DNA of 64,000 nucleotides from contig CAMRHE010000502.1 of NCBI GenBank assembly GCA_947044405.1, positions 248,001-312,000 of the forward strand, written 5' to 3'. The notes under the pieces were generated by a model, which saw only the letters and a list, made by a program, of their open reading frames with translations, was not told where the DNA came from and ran no database searches. Below are positions 32,032 through 43,574 of the stretch, one piece after another. Positions within the stretch are counted from its first letter, which is position 1, and every line of letters starts with the position of its first letter. The translations under genes and the position numbers were made by a program. The DNA comes from Leptodactylus fallax. Its lineage: Eukaryota; Chordata; Amphibia; Anura; Leptodactylidae.

Positions 32032-32650
32032 GGTGTAAGCCATGTACCGGGGTGGTCTCCCCAGGATACTGCGAAGTCACGAACAAAGGAAGCGACTCCA
32101 AATCAGTTTAGTAAAAAACAAGATTTTATTTTGTGTAGAAACACCTCTTTACCAAAAAAAAACACTCCCAACTATTTACATACACTCAGCTAGTAAGCTG
32201 AGGCCCTGGTGTTGTACAGCGCGGTGCCCTCTAATGTGCATCTCCAAAACACTCCAAGCTTTTACCTATCTGCAGGCTGCAACTAACCAGCCGCTTGTTA
32301 CCTTTTTATTACCCTAGTTACAGGAACAATTCAGTGAGTGTGATAGGGGCACCGGCGGTATAACACAAGAGCTTACAAACTTATCAAATACCCCTATTCC
32401 CCACAAAATACAACCGAGTAAATATAATAGTAGGTCAGCTTGCAAGCCAAAGAAATGTGACAATGTATAAGATGTCGCTTCTAGACTTCCTCAGAAGCTC
32501 CTCTCTGGGAGTTACAAGTCTATAGAACTCTCTGAGTCTTAGTCCTTACTACCGAATAGGTAGATAATTCACCAGTAGAGTGGCCTGTGAAGATGAATAT
32601 GCCTAACTAGTCTAACTACAGGCCCTTACTCAGTCCTAAGCAAAACATTG
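32032..32650. repeat. Dispersed element, inverted relative at 37780-37968
   Basis: 32035-32195 is an inverted match to 37780-37968: shared GACTCCAAATCA, AACAAGATTTTA and CACTCCCAACTATTTACATA blocks. It may be an LTR (it starts TGTAAGCCATGTAC), but I could not find the other end or a target duplication. The right-hand part is unrecognised. Confidence 0.45.
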
Positions 32651-32689
32651 TAATGCGGTGCGTGCACGATTACTTCTCTTACTGACTCG

Positions 32690-33125
32690 GGTCTGTTGGG
32701 TACCTTTAGTATGAGAGTATGGTGAGTATGAGAGTTTGTTTTTTTTAATCACCTTTCCTGGGCCTCCGATTATTATACTCTGGGGTCTGAAGAGACCCCA
32801 GAGTATAATAATAGCACCGAAGTGGAGGGGGGCTGTTAGGAGCATGTAATACTGTGTGGGGACAACTGTGGAGCATATAATACTGTATGGGGGCCACTGT
32901 GGGCAGCATATAATACTGAGTGGGGGCAACTGTGGGAAGCATATACTACTGTGTGGGGGCCACTGTGGAGCATATAATCCTGTGTGGGGGCCATTGTCAA
33001 GCATATTATACTGTTTGGGGCCCCGTAACCGTCACTATCAAGAATTTGCTGTAGGGAGGGGGTAGGGGGCCCCAGACAAAAGTTTGCACCGGGGCCCACA
33101 AGACTTTAGTTATGCCACTGTATAT
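32690..33125 (-). repeat. Family A end plus repeat B with 31-bp minisatellite
   Basis: 32773-32812 is a 40-bp near-perfect palindrome (ATTATACTCTGGGGTCT and its complement). 32836-33010 has about six tandem units of roughly 30 bp (AGCATATAATACTGTGTGGG plus GGCCACTGTGG). 33010-33120 is a GGGGCCC-rich repeat ending TTATGCCACTG. The same arrangement occurs in opposite orientation at 63300-63720. Confidence 0.75.
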
Positions 33126-33149
33126 TACTCTTCCCCTCCAGGCTTTTCT

Positions 33150-33339
33150 TCTTTTCTAGACTGATGACAGTTTCAAGCACAAACTAGACACATCTTATGA
33201 GACAGGCCGATAACATGTCCTAATGTCATGCTCCCGCATTACCCCACAGGATATGAGGCCGTATCAGACTAACTTTATATGTCCAGGCACCATCTGCAGT
33301 AAAGGACACGACTGGTGACGGCTCATACAGTTTTATATA
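33150..33339 (+). repeat. L2-like LINE 3' end, left part (split by Tc1)
   Basis: Matches 50610-50815: GATATGAGGCCGTATCAGAC, TAACTTTATATGTCC.GGCACC and GGACACGACTGGTGACGGCT. It is interrupted at 33339 by a Tc1-like element and resumes at 34955. Confidence 0.6.
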
Positions 33340-34954
33340 CAGTACAGACCAAAAGTTTGGACACACCTTCTCATTTCAAGAGTTTTCTGTATTTTCATGA
33401 CTATAAAAAATGTAGATTCACACTGAAGGCATCAAAACTATGAATTAACACATGTGGAATTATATACTTAACAAAAAAGTGTGAAACAACTGAAAATATG
33501 TCTTATATTCTAGGTTCTTCAAAGTAGCCACCTTTTGCTTTGATTACTGCTTTGCACACTCTTGCCATTCTCTTGATGAGCTTCAAGAGGTAGTCACCTG
33601 AAATGGTCTTCCAACAGTCTTGAAGGAGTTCCCAGAGATGCTTAGCACTTGTTGGCCCTTTTGCCTTCACTCTGCGGTCCAGCTCACCCCAAACCATCTC
33701 AACTGGGTTCAGGTCTGGTGACTGTGGAGGCCAGGTCATCTGGCGTAGCACCCCATCACTCTCCTTCTTGGTCAAATAGTCCTTACACAGTCTGGAGGTG
33801 TGTTTGGGGTCATTGTCCTGTTGAAAAATAAATGCTGGTCCAACTAAACGCAAACCGGATGGAATAGCATGCCGCTGTAAGATGCTGTGGTAACCATGCT
33901 GGTTCAGAATAAATCCCCAACAGTGTCACCAGCAAAGCCCCCCCACACCATCACACCTCCTCCTCCATGCTTCACAGTGGGAACCAGGCATGTAGAGTCC
34001 ATTCGTTCACCTTTTCTGCGTCACACAAAGACACGGTGGTTGGAACCAAAGATCTCAAATTTGGACTCATCAGACCAAAGCACAGATTTCCACAGGTCTA
34101 ATGTCCATTCCTTGTGTTCTTTAGCCCAAACAAGTCTCTTGTGCTTGTTGCCTGTCCTTAGCAGTGGTTTCCTAGCAGCTATTTTACCATGAAGGCCTGC
34201 TGCACACAGTCTCCTCTTAACAGTTGTTGTAGAGATGTGTCTGCTGCTAGAACTCTGTGTGGCATTGACCTGGTCTCTAATCTGAGTTGCTGTTAACCTG
34301 CGATTTCTGAGGCTGGTGACTCGGATGAACTTATCCTCCGCAGCAGAGGTGACTCTTGGCCTTCCTTTCCTGGGGCAGTCCTCATGTGAGCAAGTTTCTT
34401 TGTAGCGCTTGATGGTTTTGGCCACTGCACTTGGGAACACTTTCAAACTTTTCCCAATTTTTCGGACTGACTGACCTTCATTTCTTAAAGTAATGATGGC
34501 CACTCGTTTTTCTTTACTTAGCTGATTTTTTTCTTGCCATAATACAAATTCTAACACTCCATTCAGTAGGACTATCAGCTGTGTATCCACCTGACTTCTG
34601 AACAACACAACTGATGGTCCCAACCCCATTTATAAGGCAAGAAATCCCACTTATTAAACCTGACAGGGCACACCTGTGAAGTGAAAACCATTTCAGGTGA
34701 GTAGCTCTTGAAGCTCATCAAGAGAATGCCAAGAGTGTGCAAAGCAGTAATCAAAGCAAAAGGTGGCTACTTTGAAGAACCTAGAATATAAGACATATTT
34801 TCAGTTGTTTCACACTTTTTTGTTAAGTATATAATTCCACATGTGCTAATTCATAGTTTTGATGCCTTCAGTGTGAATCTACAATTTTTATAGTCATGAA
34901 AATACAGAAAACTCTTGGAATGAGAAGGTGTGTCCAAACTTTTGGTTTGTGCTG
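33340..34954 (-). mobile_element. Decayed Tc1-like (DD38E) transposon
   Basis: About 1615 bp, flanked by TA at 33338-33339 and 34955-34956. The inverted ends are CAGTACAGACCAAAAGTTTG on the left and CAGCACAAACCAAAAGTTTG in reverse complement on the right. The uninterrupted target is preserved in the paralogous repeat at about 50815 (CTTTATATATGTGTAATGG), a clear empty-site comparison. The transposase is broken. Spacing between the second and third catalytic residues is 38 by my count, as in the DD38E branch of Tc1-like elements. Confidence 0.92.
33503..34540 (-). pseudogene. Tc1-like DD38E transposase pseudogene
   Basis: The expected start ATG (34540-34538) is thrown out of frame by an extra base in an A run. 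The HTH part (LSKEKRVAIITLRNEGQSV), the CPRKGRPR hook, and WSDESKFEIFG with the first Asp then follow. A CGA-to-TGA-type stop occurs at about 34021 within RVFV. The middle segment (33855-34020) is frame-broken. The C-terminal third reads [13 protein letters not shown] and DLNPVEMVWGELD down to GGYFEEPRI. It is a non-functional relic of moderate age. Confidence 0.9.
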
Positions 34955-35440
34955 TATGTGTAATTTAAGTCACCTCTATCACAGAAATGGCTGGACCACT
35001 GTATAAGCAATGTTACCTCCTATATCACCACCTGCTACCTCATATGTCACCCCTGCTACCTCTTGTGTCACCCCCTCTACCTCATAGATTGTAAGCTCTT
35101 GTGTCACCCCCTCTACCTCATAGATTGTAAGCTCTTGTGTCACCTCCTCTACCTCATAGATTGTAAGCTCTTGTGTCACCTCCTCTACCTCATAGATTGT
35201 AAGCTCTTGTGTCACCCCCTCTACCTCATAGATTGAGCCTTGTGTCCCCCTCTACCTCATAGATTGTAAGCGCTCGCGAGCGGGGCCCTCAGTCCCAGTG
35301 TGTGAATTGACTACTACACCATTAATGTATCTTTTTGTCTGTACTTGAACTCTACATTTTGTAAAGTGCTGCGGAATATGCTGACGCTATAGAAATAATG
35401 TATTATTAGTATTCTTCTTCTTCTTCTTTATTATTATTAT
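34955..35440 (+). repeat. L2-like LINE 3' end, right part with short 36-bp array
   Basis: Continues the repeat split by the Tc1 element. It has about five units of the 36-bp minisatellite (35060-35270), then a tail with GTAAAGTGCTGCGGAATATG and CTATAGAAATAATGTATTA, ending in TTC/TTA microsatellites. This is the unexpanded counterpart of 50560-53720. Confidence 0.65.
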
Positions 35441-35785
35441 TATTATGCAATATAGTGCAATAAAATTGAATTTAGATTTATGATACAACAGAAAAGAAAT
35501 CCTCAAAAACCTCCCACTGTTCTCCAATGTATTGAAATGTCTTCCCTCTCAGTTCGCCCACAGCTGCCTTGGAAAACTTCTGGATAAGATCAAACATGTC
35601 GGGCAAGGGGTACATTTCCCTTTGTATCATTGGTGATTCACATTGTATCATCCCTGTGAATTTTAGTTGCAGAATCTTTTCAGTTGAAATGTTAAAGAAT
35701 TAGTGTTATGTCTTCAAAATGTGTAGGTATCTCACTGAGGCTAGTGACTGACTGCAGGGGTCACGTATTGTCTATGGGATGACTA

Positions 35786-35818
<33 letters not shown>

Positions 35819-35992
35819 TTTAGTATTATTATTATTATTATTATTAATACTATTTTTTATTAATTTGGTAACATTAGTGGATATTACATTTATACATTGG
35901 TAGATATTACATGAATATCCACTGCTAGGATCAAGTATGAAGAGGCAAAAATAATTCTTATATCTGATTATCCAAGGCAGCAAAAACTAATT

Positions 35993-36031
<39 letters not shown>

Positions 36032-36960
36032 GACATTGTCTATTTCACAGAGGAGAACTAGTCATGGAAATGACTGTGTGTACTGAATTTCAGATTTTTG
36101 CTACACTCACCTGGAATCCCATGCAAAGGGGTAGATGGTAAATTATAGTCTCACTTCAAGGGGAAGGATCAAGTGACAAATCTCACTATGTCTATAGTTA
36201 TATCTCTGGTTACTAATCCTGGAAATACCTGCACCTGGCGTCTCTAGAAATTAAGAAAACAAATTATGTTTCATAAAATCTTTAAATTCTTAATTTTACT
36301 AAAATGACCGTCAAACTTGATATGTTCCAAATAGATTTGGTCGTAATCGAAAATGCTGAGACTTTAAGGTCTTGTAAGATTGTATCTGTAACGTCTTTCA
36401 AGCTCTTTGACATCAAGAGAGTCTTAGTAATGTCACAGTGATAGATATGGCTACGGGTAAATAGATGGTAGGTGGTGGTAACAAACACCCTGTATAGTCA
36501 GACACAGCACTGATGAGTTTTTTGCTTTTTAAACTAAAATTTTTTTAAAAAAATGTCCAAAAATGATCCCCTTTTAGGAGCAGGTGCTTATACACACATG
36601 TGAGGAAGCAATGGATATTTAACAAGTGTGACTGTTCCCTTTTTGGAAGCAGTTTCAGGTTTAAGGAAAAATAATGGCAGCTGAGAGAAATGGAAGGAGC
36701 TAAGTGGTATGACAGAGACTCCACCGCCAGCAGTTTTGCATTGCTGTGATAAATGGACGTGTCAGTCTGTTTAAGGGCTTATTCCCAACCATTTTTTGAA
36801 TGGCCATGTTGAAATGAATGAATTTCTATCGGTCTAATCACATATCCATTTTTATGTCCAACAAAATGGACAAAGATAGAGCATGTCTATTTTTGCAACA
36901 GCTGAATAAAACAAAATAAAAAAAATTAGACCCATAGACATTCATGTCTTTTAAAATGTC
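35441..36960. other. Intergenic with TTA/AAT microsatellites
   Basis: (TTA)n tracts at 35784-35847 and (AAT)n at about 35991-36029. 36280-36500 and 36500-36960 show no gene. 36770-36950 has a MITE-like composition without clear ends. Confidence 0.6.
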
Positions 36961-37660
36961 TAGGTGCCTGCTGCCTGCGTGCAGTCGATGTTACAGACGC
37001 CTGTGCTCCACTGGTGTCATTGGCCCAGTACAGTAGGAGGTATGATCTGCGAAAGCCGGCCACATGATGGTAGGTCCCGGTCACGATGTCAGAAGCGTTG
37101 GGTGATGACAGAGTGCAGTACGGGCTCCACAGAGTTCTCTGTTATATGGAGTCCAGATGCCAGGGAATACCTCAGGTAAGAGTGAAGGACTCTGAGTGAG
37201 CCGATGTGTATCGGGGGAGCGGTGTAACAGGCCACAATGGAGAGGCAACTGGACACAGACTACTGCTACCGAGTACCTGAGCCAGCAGGGTAACCCCTGT
37301 TTCTGAGGCAGGAATGTCTGGGTTCTAGCTGGAGACAAGTGCAGGTGTCGAGTCTCTTAGGGCTGCAGGATACTGCGGGAGCAGCTGGCAGGTGGGAGAG
37401 TGGCTGAGGAAAGATGGCGGATGGTCGGTTTCATCTTGGTAGGCCTCTATACTACAGGGCCTTATGGTACGTGATGATTGCTCCAAGGACACCCCAAAGA
37501 TGTACACTGGGGTCTGAGGGAGAACCCCAGGGTGTCAGGCGAAGAAAAGATAGCCGAATATCATAGGATGAAGCACGATTAGATGTGACTAGGCATGGAG
37601 CACAGGTTCATGCGTCTGCTCTTGGTGTCGGCTAGCCACGCCCCCCTTATTTCTCTTTCA
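36961..37660. other. Unclassified GC-richer block
   Basis: More GC-rich than its neighbours and free of the repeat families named here. No continuous frame with a recognisable domain is present. It might be an LTR-type or unclassified repeat, but I found no ends or second copy. Confidence 0.3.
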
Positions 37661-37779
37661 CTTTTACCTTAACTTTAGAATATTGCTCTCATTGACAAAA
37701 AAAAAAAAATTAAACACCCAGATAGAAATGCCAGATTGCTGCAAACCTCGTCCGGCAGTTCTGTCTCAGGCAGGTATGT

Positions 37780-37968
37780 AAATAATAGGCAAGGGTCTCA
37801 GCTTCCTGGCTGAGTGTATGTAAATAGTTGGGAGTGTTTTTTTTTTGGTAAAGAGGTGTTTCTACACAAAGTAAAATCTTGTTTTTTTACTAAATTGATT
37901 TGGAGTCGCTTTCTTTGTTCGTGACTTCGCTGTATCCTGAGGAGCCCACCTCGGTACATGGCTTACAA
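37780..37968. repeat. Inverted relative of 32032-32195
   Basis: The reverse complement matches 32035-32195 closely, including CCATGTACCG, GTCACGAACAAAG and CACTCCCAACTATTTACATA. Probably one end of a dispersed, possibly LTR-type, element. Confidence 0.6.
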
Positions 37969-38360
37969 CTGTATAAGGATGAGGCCCCACATCAAGAGTG
38001 GCTTGAAAAGGAATATGAAATATAAAGGAATCACTTATACTTCTCCCTTCCATTAAATCCACTCCTGGCTTTGGCTCAAAAAACCGCAGCAAAATCTGCA
38101 GCAAAAGAAAGTAGCTTTTCTACAACGGGACTTACCATAAGGCTACAGACCCATGTTGCAGAAAAGCAGCTTTTTTGTTGCAGATTTTGTTGCGGTTTTT
38201 TGAGCCAAAGCTAACGATGGCTACAAATGGAATGGGAAATATATAGGAAGTTTTTATACTTCTACCTTCTTCTCAATCCACTCCTGGCTTTGGCTCAAAA
38301 AACAGCATCAAAATCTGCAACAAAAAAGCTGTTTTTACACAACGTGGCGCCGTAGCCTAA
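37969..38360. mobile_element. Two copies of a foldback MITE (one partial)
   Basis: 38138-38360 has inverted arms: TTTTTGTTGCAGATTTTG, TTTTTTGAGCCAAAGC and their complements, with outer ends TAAGGCTAC / GTAGCCTAA. 37969-38140 is a partial neighbour of the same family. A further copy is at 40602-40822. Confidence 0.75.
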
Positions 38361-38940
38361 AAGTGATTCCTCTGCTACCTTAAGGCCCTTAGTAGCTACT
38401 TTTTTGGAGTGTACCTGTTGGTGAGAGATCATTGACTACTGGAAATGCTGCTATGACGCACTTGAAGACATTGTGCCCAGTTAACAATGGGGGGGCATAA
38501 ACAGACTGAGAGAAGCACGATGGTTGATTTGATGTATTGTGCACCATCTAGGCTACTCTGACTTAGCTATTAAGAGGTGATGGTAACAGTGGCAGCTCCC
38601 ACAGTTTCCTTGTCTTCCATCCAAACACAGTTGTCACCTTCATTATATATCCTTATCTCTGCCCAAACAAGGGCAGTCATTCAGTAGAAAAAAATTTGGT
38701 GTCACTGCACCCATTACATGTCCTACCATTGACAATCAGCCACTGTCGTTTTCATTTGCAGTGGTGTCGTGAACAAGAAACCTGTACTGATACAATCGGT
38801 AAGTGAAGAATCCAGTTTGGGATCCAATTATTATGAGATTGGAGTATGGAGGCCTTGTGGTCAGTGATTAAATCCTGCCTTTGCTGCGGTGGATCACACT
38901 GCCCCCTGCTGGTGTGATAGTCAAGGGAGCCATTGCATAC
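38361..38940. other. Intergenic, no gene recognised
   Basis: No coding domain or repeat from the families described here is apparent. Confidence 0.35.
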
Positions 38941-38977
38941 TGTAGTCAGTCACCCCTAGTAGAGATATAAGGGACAT

Positions 38978-39265
38978 GTGTTGTCTCTCATAGCAGAGTT
39001 TCTAACTGACATTTTTCAGAAGGATAATGCTCACCCACAAACACCAAGGGTTTCCCAGTATTGTTTCCACCATATTACTTCCTGGGCCAGTATGACTGCC
39101 AGATTTGTCACCAATCGAGCATTTATGGCATCAGCTGAGACACAGCTTCAGCAACCTACGAGTGTGCAGGATCTGCAGGCCCAGCTACATAACCTGAGGA
39201 TAAATGTGTTACAGGATACTATACAGAATCTGTATACCTCATACCGAACTGTATCTCATGTTGTA
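38978..39265 (+). pseudogene. Mariner/Tc1-like transposase C-terminal relic
   Basis: The frame begins FQKDNAHPQTPRVSQ, the second catalytic region of a mariner/Tc1-type transposase. After a frame change the next frame gives PDLSPIEHLWH, which holds the third acidic residue. Then the C-terminal helix region follows (LQQPTSVQDLQAQL, LQDTIQNLYTS). A stop and a frameshift separate the pieces and no ends were found. An old, dead copy of a family distinct from the other four elements. Confidence 0.65.
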
Positions 39266-39529
39266 GGCTAGAGGTGTCCAACAAGGTCCTAGAGCCTGCG
39301 CTCAACTCTCCAGGTTTCCCAAGTAAACTTATTTTGGCTGTAATATTGTCATCTCTTCCATATATCATTATATCACACTAAGAAAGCTTCACCCAGGACT
39401 TGTTCTTGGTATTCTTGCCATCTTAATTGTTCATAAATTTTTCTAAAAATATCTATTATGAGATCCCAAAGAAGTGATAATAAGAACTGATTACTTTTAG
39501 GTAATTTTATTCATCTGGGACTCATTATT

Positions 39530-41120
39530 GTAATGACTCTTGTACTTTGGAGCATTGTGTGCATTCCCTAAAGCATTTCCGAGGAACCTATAAAGTATAT
39601 TCCCATTTCCCCCTTTGTGTTCTCTCTTTTCTGTGTCTACGAGCATCGATGTTGCTGGGGAGATTTCAAGTACAATGTCAGCTAATTCTATACAAGATTC
39701 TGTAGGTCGGTTTTATACGTTTTGGATTCCTTTCATTACAGTCTAAAAGCAAATACAATGGAAATATTGACTAGTACAGAATATACTTTATTGTACTACA
39801 TTATGTATAGAGTTACATACGAAGGACTTGTACATGGAATGTTCTCCTCTGTAGACATCTTCACAATCGTGATACAAGGTTTCTCTTGTGTATCTCTAAA
39901 CATTGGCGATTTTTTTTTGTGTTCTACTTTTCTTTGTGCTCGCCTGCCTTCCACCCTTTGTGTAGTCTGATCCTACAGACATGTATCAGTCTCTTCCCTC
40001 TGTCCCCCCTACTTTCTGTAGATTCTCGATAAAAGAGACAGGTGGAGGACAGACCATAGATACTTGAGGGTTTGTTTGTAGTCTGTAACCATAGAGGTAC
40101 CTAGAAATGCCTAGGAATTGTTCACACATGTGGAAGGAAATTTTATTCAAGACTTTTTTTTTTTAAATTGTCACATCGGTCAACAGATTCCAGGATGTTA
40201 ATCCATCCCTGCAGATAGATTTGACTTCTTAAGCAATGGTGACACCGGTGTTTTCACCGCTGACAAAAACAGGAATATTTTGGCAAAGGCATCAATTCAC
40301 GAGGGGAAAACACTGTTTGATTCAGGTGATCCAATCCTCTCTATTTGCTGTAGTCGATATGCAGAATTCTGGTAACAAACTCCCTTTTAAGTGAATAAAG
40401 TGTTTTCTAGATAATATAAGTATATATTTAATCTGACATAGATTGGACTTTTGAATTTTTAGAGCAGGATGAGCAGAAGTCTAAAATCTGAGCTGTTGGT
40501 GAACATATACAAATGTAACAGAGAACTGCAGCAGGGAGCAATGAGTCTTCTGGTAAAGCCAGCCAAGGACCATGTTCCACAGTCCATAAAAACAAGTAAG
40601 TCTAAGGCCCCACATTGCGGAAATGCAACTTTTTTTGTTGCAGATTTTGCTGCGTTTTTTTGAGCCAAATCCAATAGTGGATTAAGCAGAAGGGAGAAGT
40701 ATAAGAAGCTTCCTATATATTTCCCTTTCCTTTTGTAGCCATTCTTGGCTTTGGCTCAAAAAACCACAGCAAAATCTGCAACAAAAAAAGCTGCGTTTCT
40801 GCAACGTGGGGCTTCAGCCTAAAATAGTCTCCTTGGCCACTTACTAGGTGAATGCGCAGTGTAGAAAACATTTTTACTTCTCAAATTGTTGTTCCTCTAT
40901 TTTCTCTTTTCTTTGCTTAATCATCTCTACGGCCACGTGCACCCTTACTGCAGCAGCCATACATCAGAGCAGTCAATGTAGCACCAGAGCATTAGGGTTG
41001 TAGTAGAACATCACAAGCACGAGAAGGAAGAAGAGCAGTGATGAACAGCCAAGTAAAGAACTAGAATTGGGATATTTGTAAACCTAATCTGGATGAGATG
41101 AAAGAATGTTGTGAAAGGGA
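39530..41120 (+). promoter_or_regulatory. OR-D distal 5' flank with single TATA-like unit
   Basis: 39555-39680 is paralogous to the OR-C region at 26817-27030: one CCTATAAAGTATATTCCCAT segment followed by TTGCTGGGGAGATTTC. It lies about 2.1 kb upstream of the OR-D ATG and may be its promoter and first exon. The rest contains the MITE at 40602-40822 and otherwise unrecognised AT-rich sequence. Function is inferred. Confidence 0.35.
40602..40822. mobile_element. Foldback MITE copy
   Basis: Ends TAAGGCCCCACATTGCGGAA and the complement of TGCAACGTGGGGCTTCAGCC. Inner inverted arms with TTGTTGCAGATTTTGCTGCG and TTTTTTTGAGCCAAA. Same family as 38138-38360. Confidence 0.75.
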
Positions 41121-41129
41121 AGGTGGTCA

Positions 41130-41366
41130 AGAACAGAGATTAGGGGCTCTAGTAACAGTAGAGATGAGCCCTACCTGACCACTGAGACCCAGTGACAGGA
41201 TTCTTTGGTGACGTGAGGCCTCTGATGTAACAGAAGAGGTTGGTGGCATCCAGAAATGAAAGCCCAGGAAAGGTGAGTATGGTTGTTTTTTATGATATTT
41301 CCACATCTTTCCTGGTCCTCCAATAATTACACTCTTGGATCTGGGTCTGAAGTGTATAACATAATA

Positions 41367-41408
<42 letters not shown>

Positions 41409-41480
41409 TAATAGTAGCACTTCCAGTTCGAAAAGAAACTTGCAGCTGACCCTTGCAACTATTCACAAAAAAATATTTTT
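41130..41480 (-). repeat. Family A copy with (AAT)n tract
   Basis: Reverse-orientation family A sequence (GGTGAGTATGG, CTTTCCTGGTCCTCCAATAA, ACACTCTTGGATCTGGGTCT), with a (AAT)n microsatellite at 41361-41409 in its palindromic part. Confidence 0.6.
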
Positions 41481-41737
41481 TTTTTGTATTATGTGCTATA
41501 GGGCTTCTATAAGTACAGTAGCTCATTTTAAGTTATCTTAATGTTATCTTTGTGGGATGCTTCAATATTTGCCTTTATAAAAATTTCTGCTAAAAATTAC
41601 AATTTTGCTCTTGGTCTTTTCCTCATCAGATCACTTAATGAAACGGGGCTGCAGGTATCTCTGTCAACAGGCAGCTGTGTCCATGAGTATAATACCATTT
41701 TACTTCTCCATTAGGTTTATTTCTTCTTTTCTAGACA

Positions 41738-42679
41738 ATGAATGAGAAGAACCAGACCACAGTCAGTGAGATTTTTCTTTGTGGCTTCAAAAATATCCAC
41801 AATTTCAAAATCCTTCTCTTCATTCTGCTCCTCGTGGTTTACTGTGTGACAATCTGTGGGAATCTCTTGATCATCGCCCTGGTGTCCTACAGTAGGACCC
41901 TCCACTCCCCCATGTACTTCTTCCTCACACAGTTGTCCATATCTGATATTTTACTCACCACAGATATTGTCCCTAACACCCTTGCCAGTATAATTTCTGA
42001 AGGGTTGGTCATGTCTTTTTCAGGATGTATCACCCAGTTCTATATTTTTGGATGTTCTGAGTCCCTTGAGTGCTTCATACTAGCAGCGATGGCTTATGAC
42101 AGGTATCTAGCTATCTGTGACCCGCTCCGATATACCACCATCATGACTTTTACTTTGTTTTTGAAAATGATCCTTGTCTCTTGGATTTTGGGGGCCTTAC
42201 TTATCCTTGTAACTACTTTGTCTCTTTTTGGACTGGATTTCTGTGGACCTAATATCATTGACCACTTCTTTTGTGATTTTGCTCCCATACTACAACTGGC
42301 TTGTTCAGAAACATGGTCAGTTGAGATGAAGGTTTTCTACATGAGCGTTTTTGTCATGATTTTACCTTTTATTATGACCATAACATCATATGGATGTATT
42401 GTCAACACCATCCTCAGCCTCTCCTCCAATCTTCAGAGGTCTAAAGCCTTCTCTACTTGTAGCTCTCATCTAACCGTCGTCTGCATATTCTATGGGACAT
42501 TAATCGCTATTTACATGATTCCCACAAAGGGGTCTTCTCTGACCATTAACACAGTCATGTCTCTGTTGTATACGGTGGTGACACCCATGCTGAACCCAAT
42601 CATATACACTCTAAGAAATAAGGACATCATAGAGACAACTAGGAAGCTGATGGTGTTTATAAGAGCAACCGTGATGTAA
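41738..42679 (+). CDS. OR-D: intact olfactory receptor
   Basis: A 313-residue class II-like olfactory receptor in a single coding exon. The ATG follows the acceptor-like TTTCTTCTTTTCTAG by three bases. Landmarks are an N-glycosylation site at N5 (NQT), GN at 41-42, PMYFF at 58-62, Cys97 and Cys179, MAYDRYLAIC at 118-127, SYGCIVNTIL after TM5, KAFSTCSSHL at 236-245 and NPIIY at 286-290. It has no stop or frameshift. OR-C is its recent paralogue and OR-A/B are a different subfamily. It would couple to olfactory G protein in sensory cilia (family knowledge). The ligand is unknown. Confidence 0.95.
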   Translation: MNEKNQTTVSEIFLCGFKNIHNFKILLFILLLVVYCVTICGNLLIIALVSYSRTLHSPMYFFLTQLSISDILLTTDIVPNTLASIISEGLVMSFSGCITQFYIFGCSESLECFILAAMAYDRYLAICDPLRYTTIMTFTLFLKMILVSWILGALLILVTTLSLFGLDFCGPNIIDHFFCDFAPILQLACSETWSVEMKVFYMSVFVMILPFIMTITSYGCIVNTILSLSSNLQRSKAFSTCSSHLTVVCIFYGTLIAIYMIPTKGSSLTINTVMSLLYTVVTPMLNPIIYTLRNKDIIETTRKLMVFIRATVM

Positions 42680-43267
42680 GACTATTTTTCTAGATTTTTT
42701 TTTTTTAAAGATTAGAATGGTATCCTGCATAGGATATAAGGCTGGAGGACTCTGATTTTGTACATTAGAATTTAGGAACAGCAGCTTCTTCAGTGATCCA
42801 AGTTGACTACTGTCCAGTTCTAGCTGGAGCCATCTTGGGAAAGGTGAATTTACAAACTGTTTTCATAGGGCTTCCTAAAGTGAAGCTGTTTGGTAAAGGC
42901 TGAGAAATGTTGCTCCCATTTTGTAGTGTACAAGTGGGACTATATTTTGCCTCTATAAACAACATTGATACCACTATGTATGTGTAATATGCATCTTTAC
43001 CTCTATTTGAAACAAATGGTTTAACCCATGATTTAGGAGTCTCAGTAGAAGAAAAAGAAGACAGTCTCTAAGACACAGACTGCCACCCAGGAAGGTACCA
43101 TCTTAACGCTCAACTCCAGCCCTAGTAGAAAGCTCTTAATCCCCAAATCCTCCAATATCTGGAAGCTGTTTGCATATACTGTGTTTTTATTTAGTAAAAA
43201 AAAAAAAAAAAAATCATGAGTTTCTACATTTGCACCCCAGTCTCTAGAGCCTCATTCTTCCACCTAT
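42680..43267. other. OR-D 3' flank
   Basis: No gene or repeat is identified apart from an A-run at about 43196-43214. Confidence 0.35.
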
Positions 43268-43418
43268 CATCCAGACATTCGAACCACCATCAGGCTCTGG
43301 TAGGCTTACTACTACTAGAACGTTCCCTGGAGGAACACTACTACCACTATCAGACACACTGCATGGTCCCCCAGCACTGCACCAGCCTGGGAGGAGCATC
43401 AGAAGATCTGGTCAAGAT
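43268..43418 (+). repeat. 151-bp direct duplication, copy 1
   Basis: Nearly identical to 44562-44712 (shared CTACTACTAGAACGTTCCCT and CACTGCACCAGCCTGGGAGG). The two copies flank the MITE at 43575-44056 and other sequence. No domain is recognised in its frames. Confidence 0.85.
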
Positions 43419-43574
43419 CCTTGCCAACATGACCACAGCTACTACAACTCCCAACCTTCTGATCTTCCTCCCACTGTGCTGTGACGATATATGTTTCTCA
43501 TATATCAATTATATGTTTATTGGGAGGGTGTGATACAGAAAAATAATTTAAGGAATAATGTTTTTGCCAATTCA

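Noticed and set aside
39722..39970. 82-codon frame upstream of OR-D
   Set aside because: It lies in the OR-D flank, has no paralogue open in the OR-C flank and no domain.
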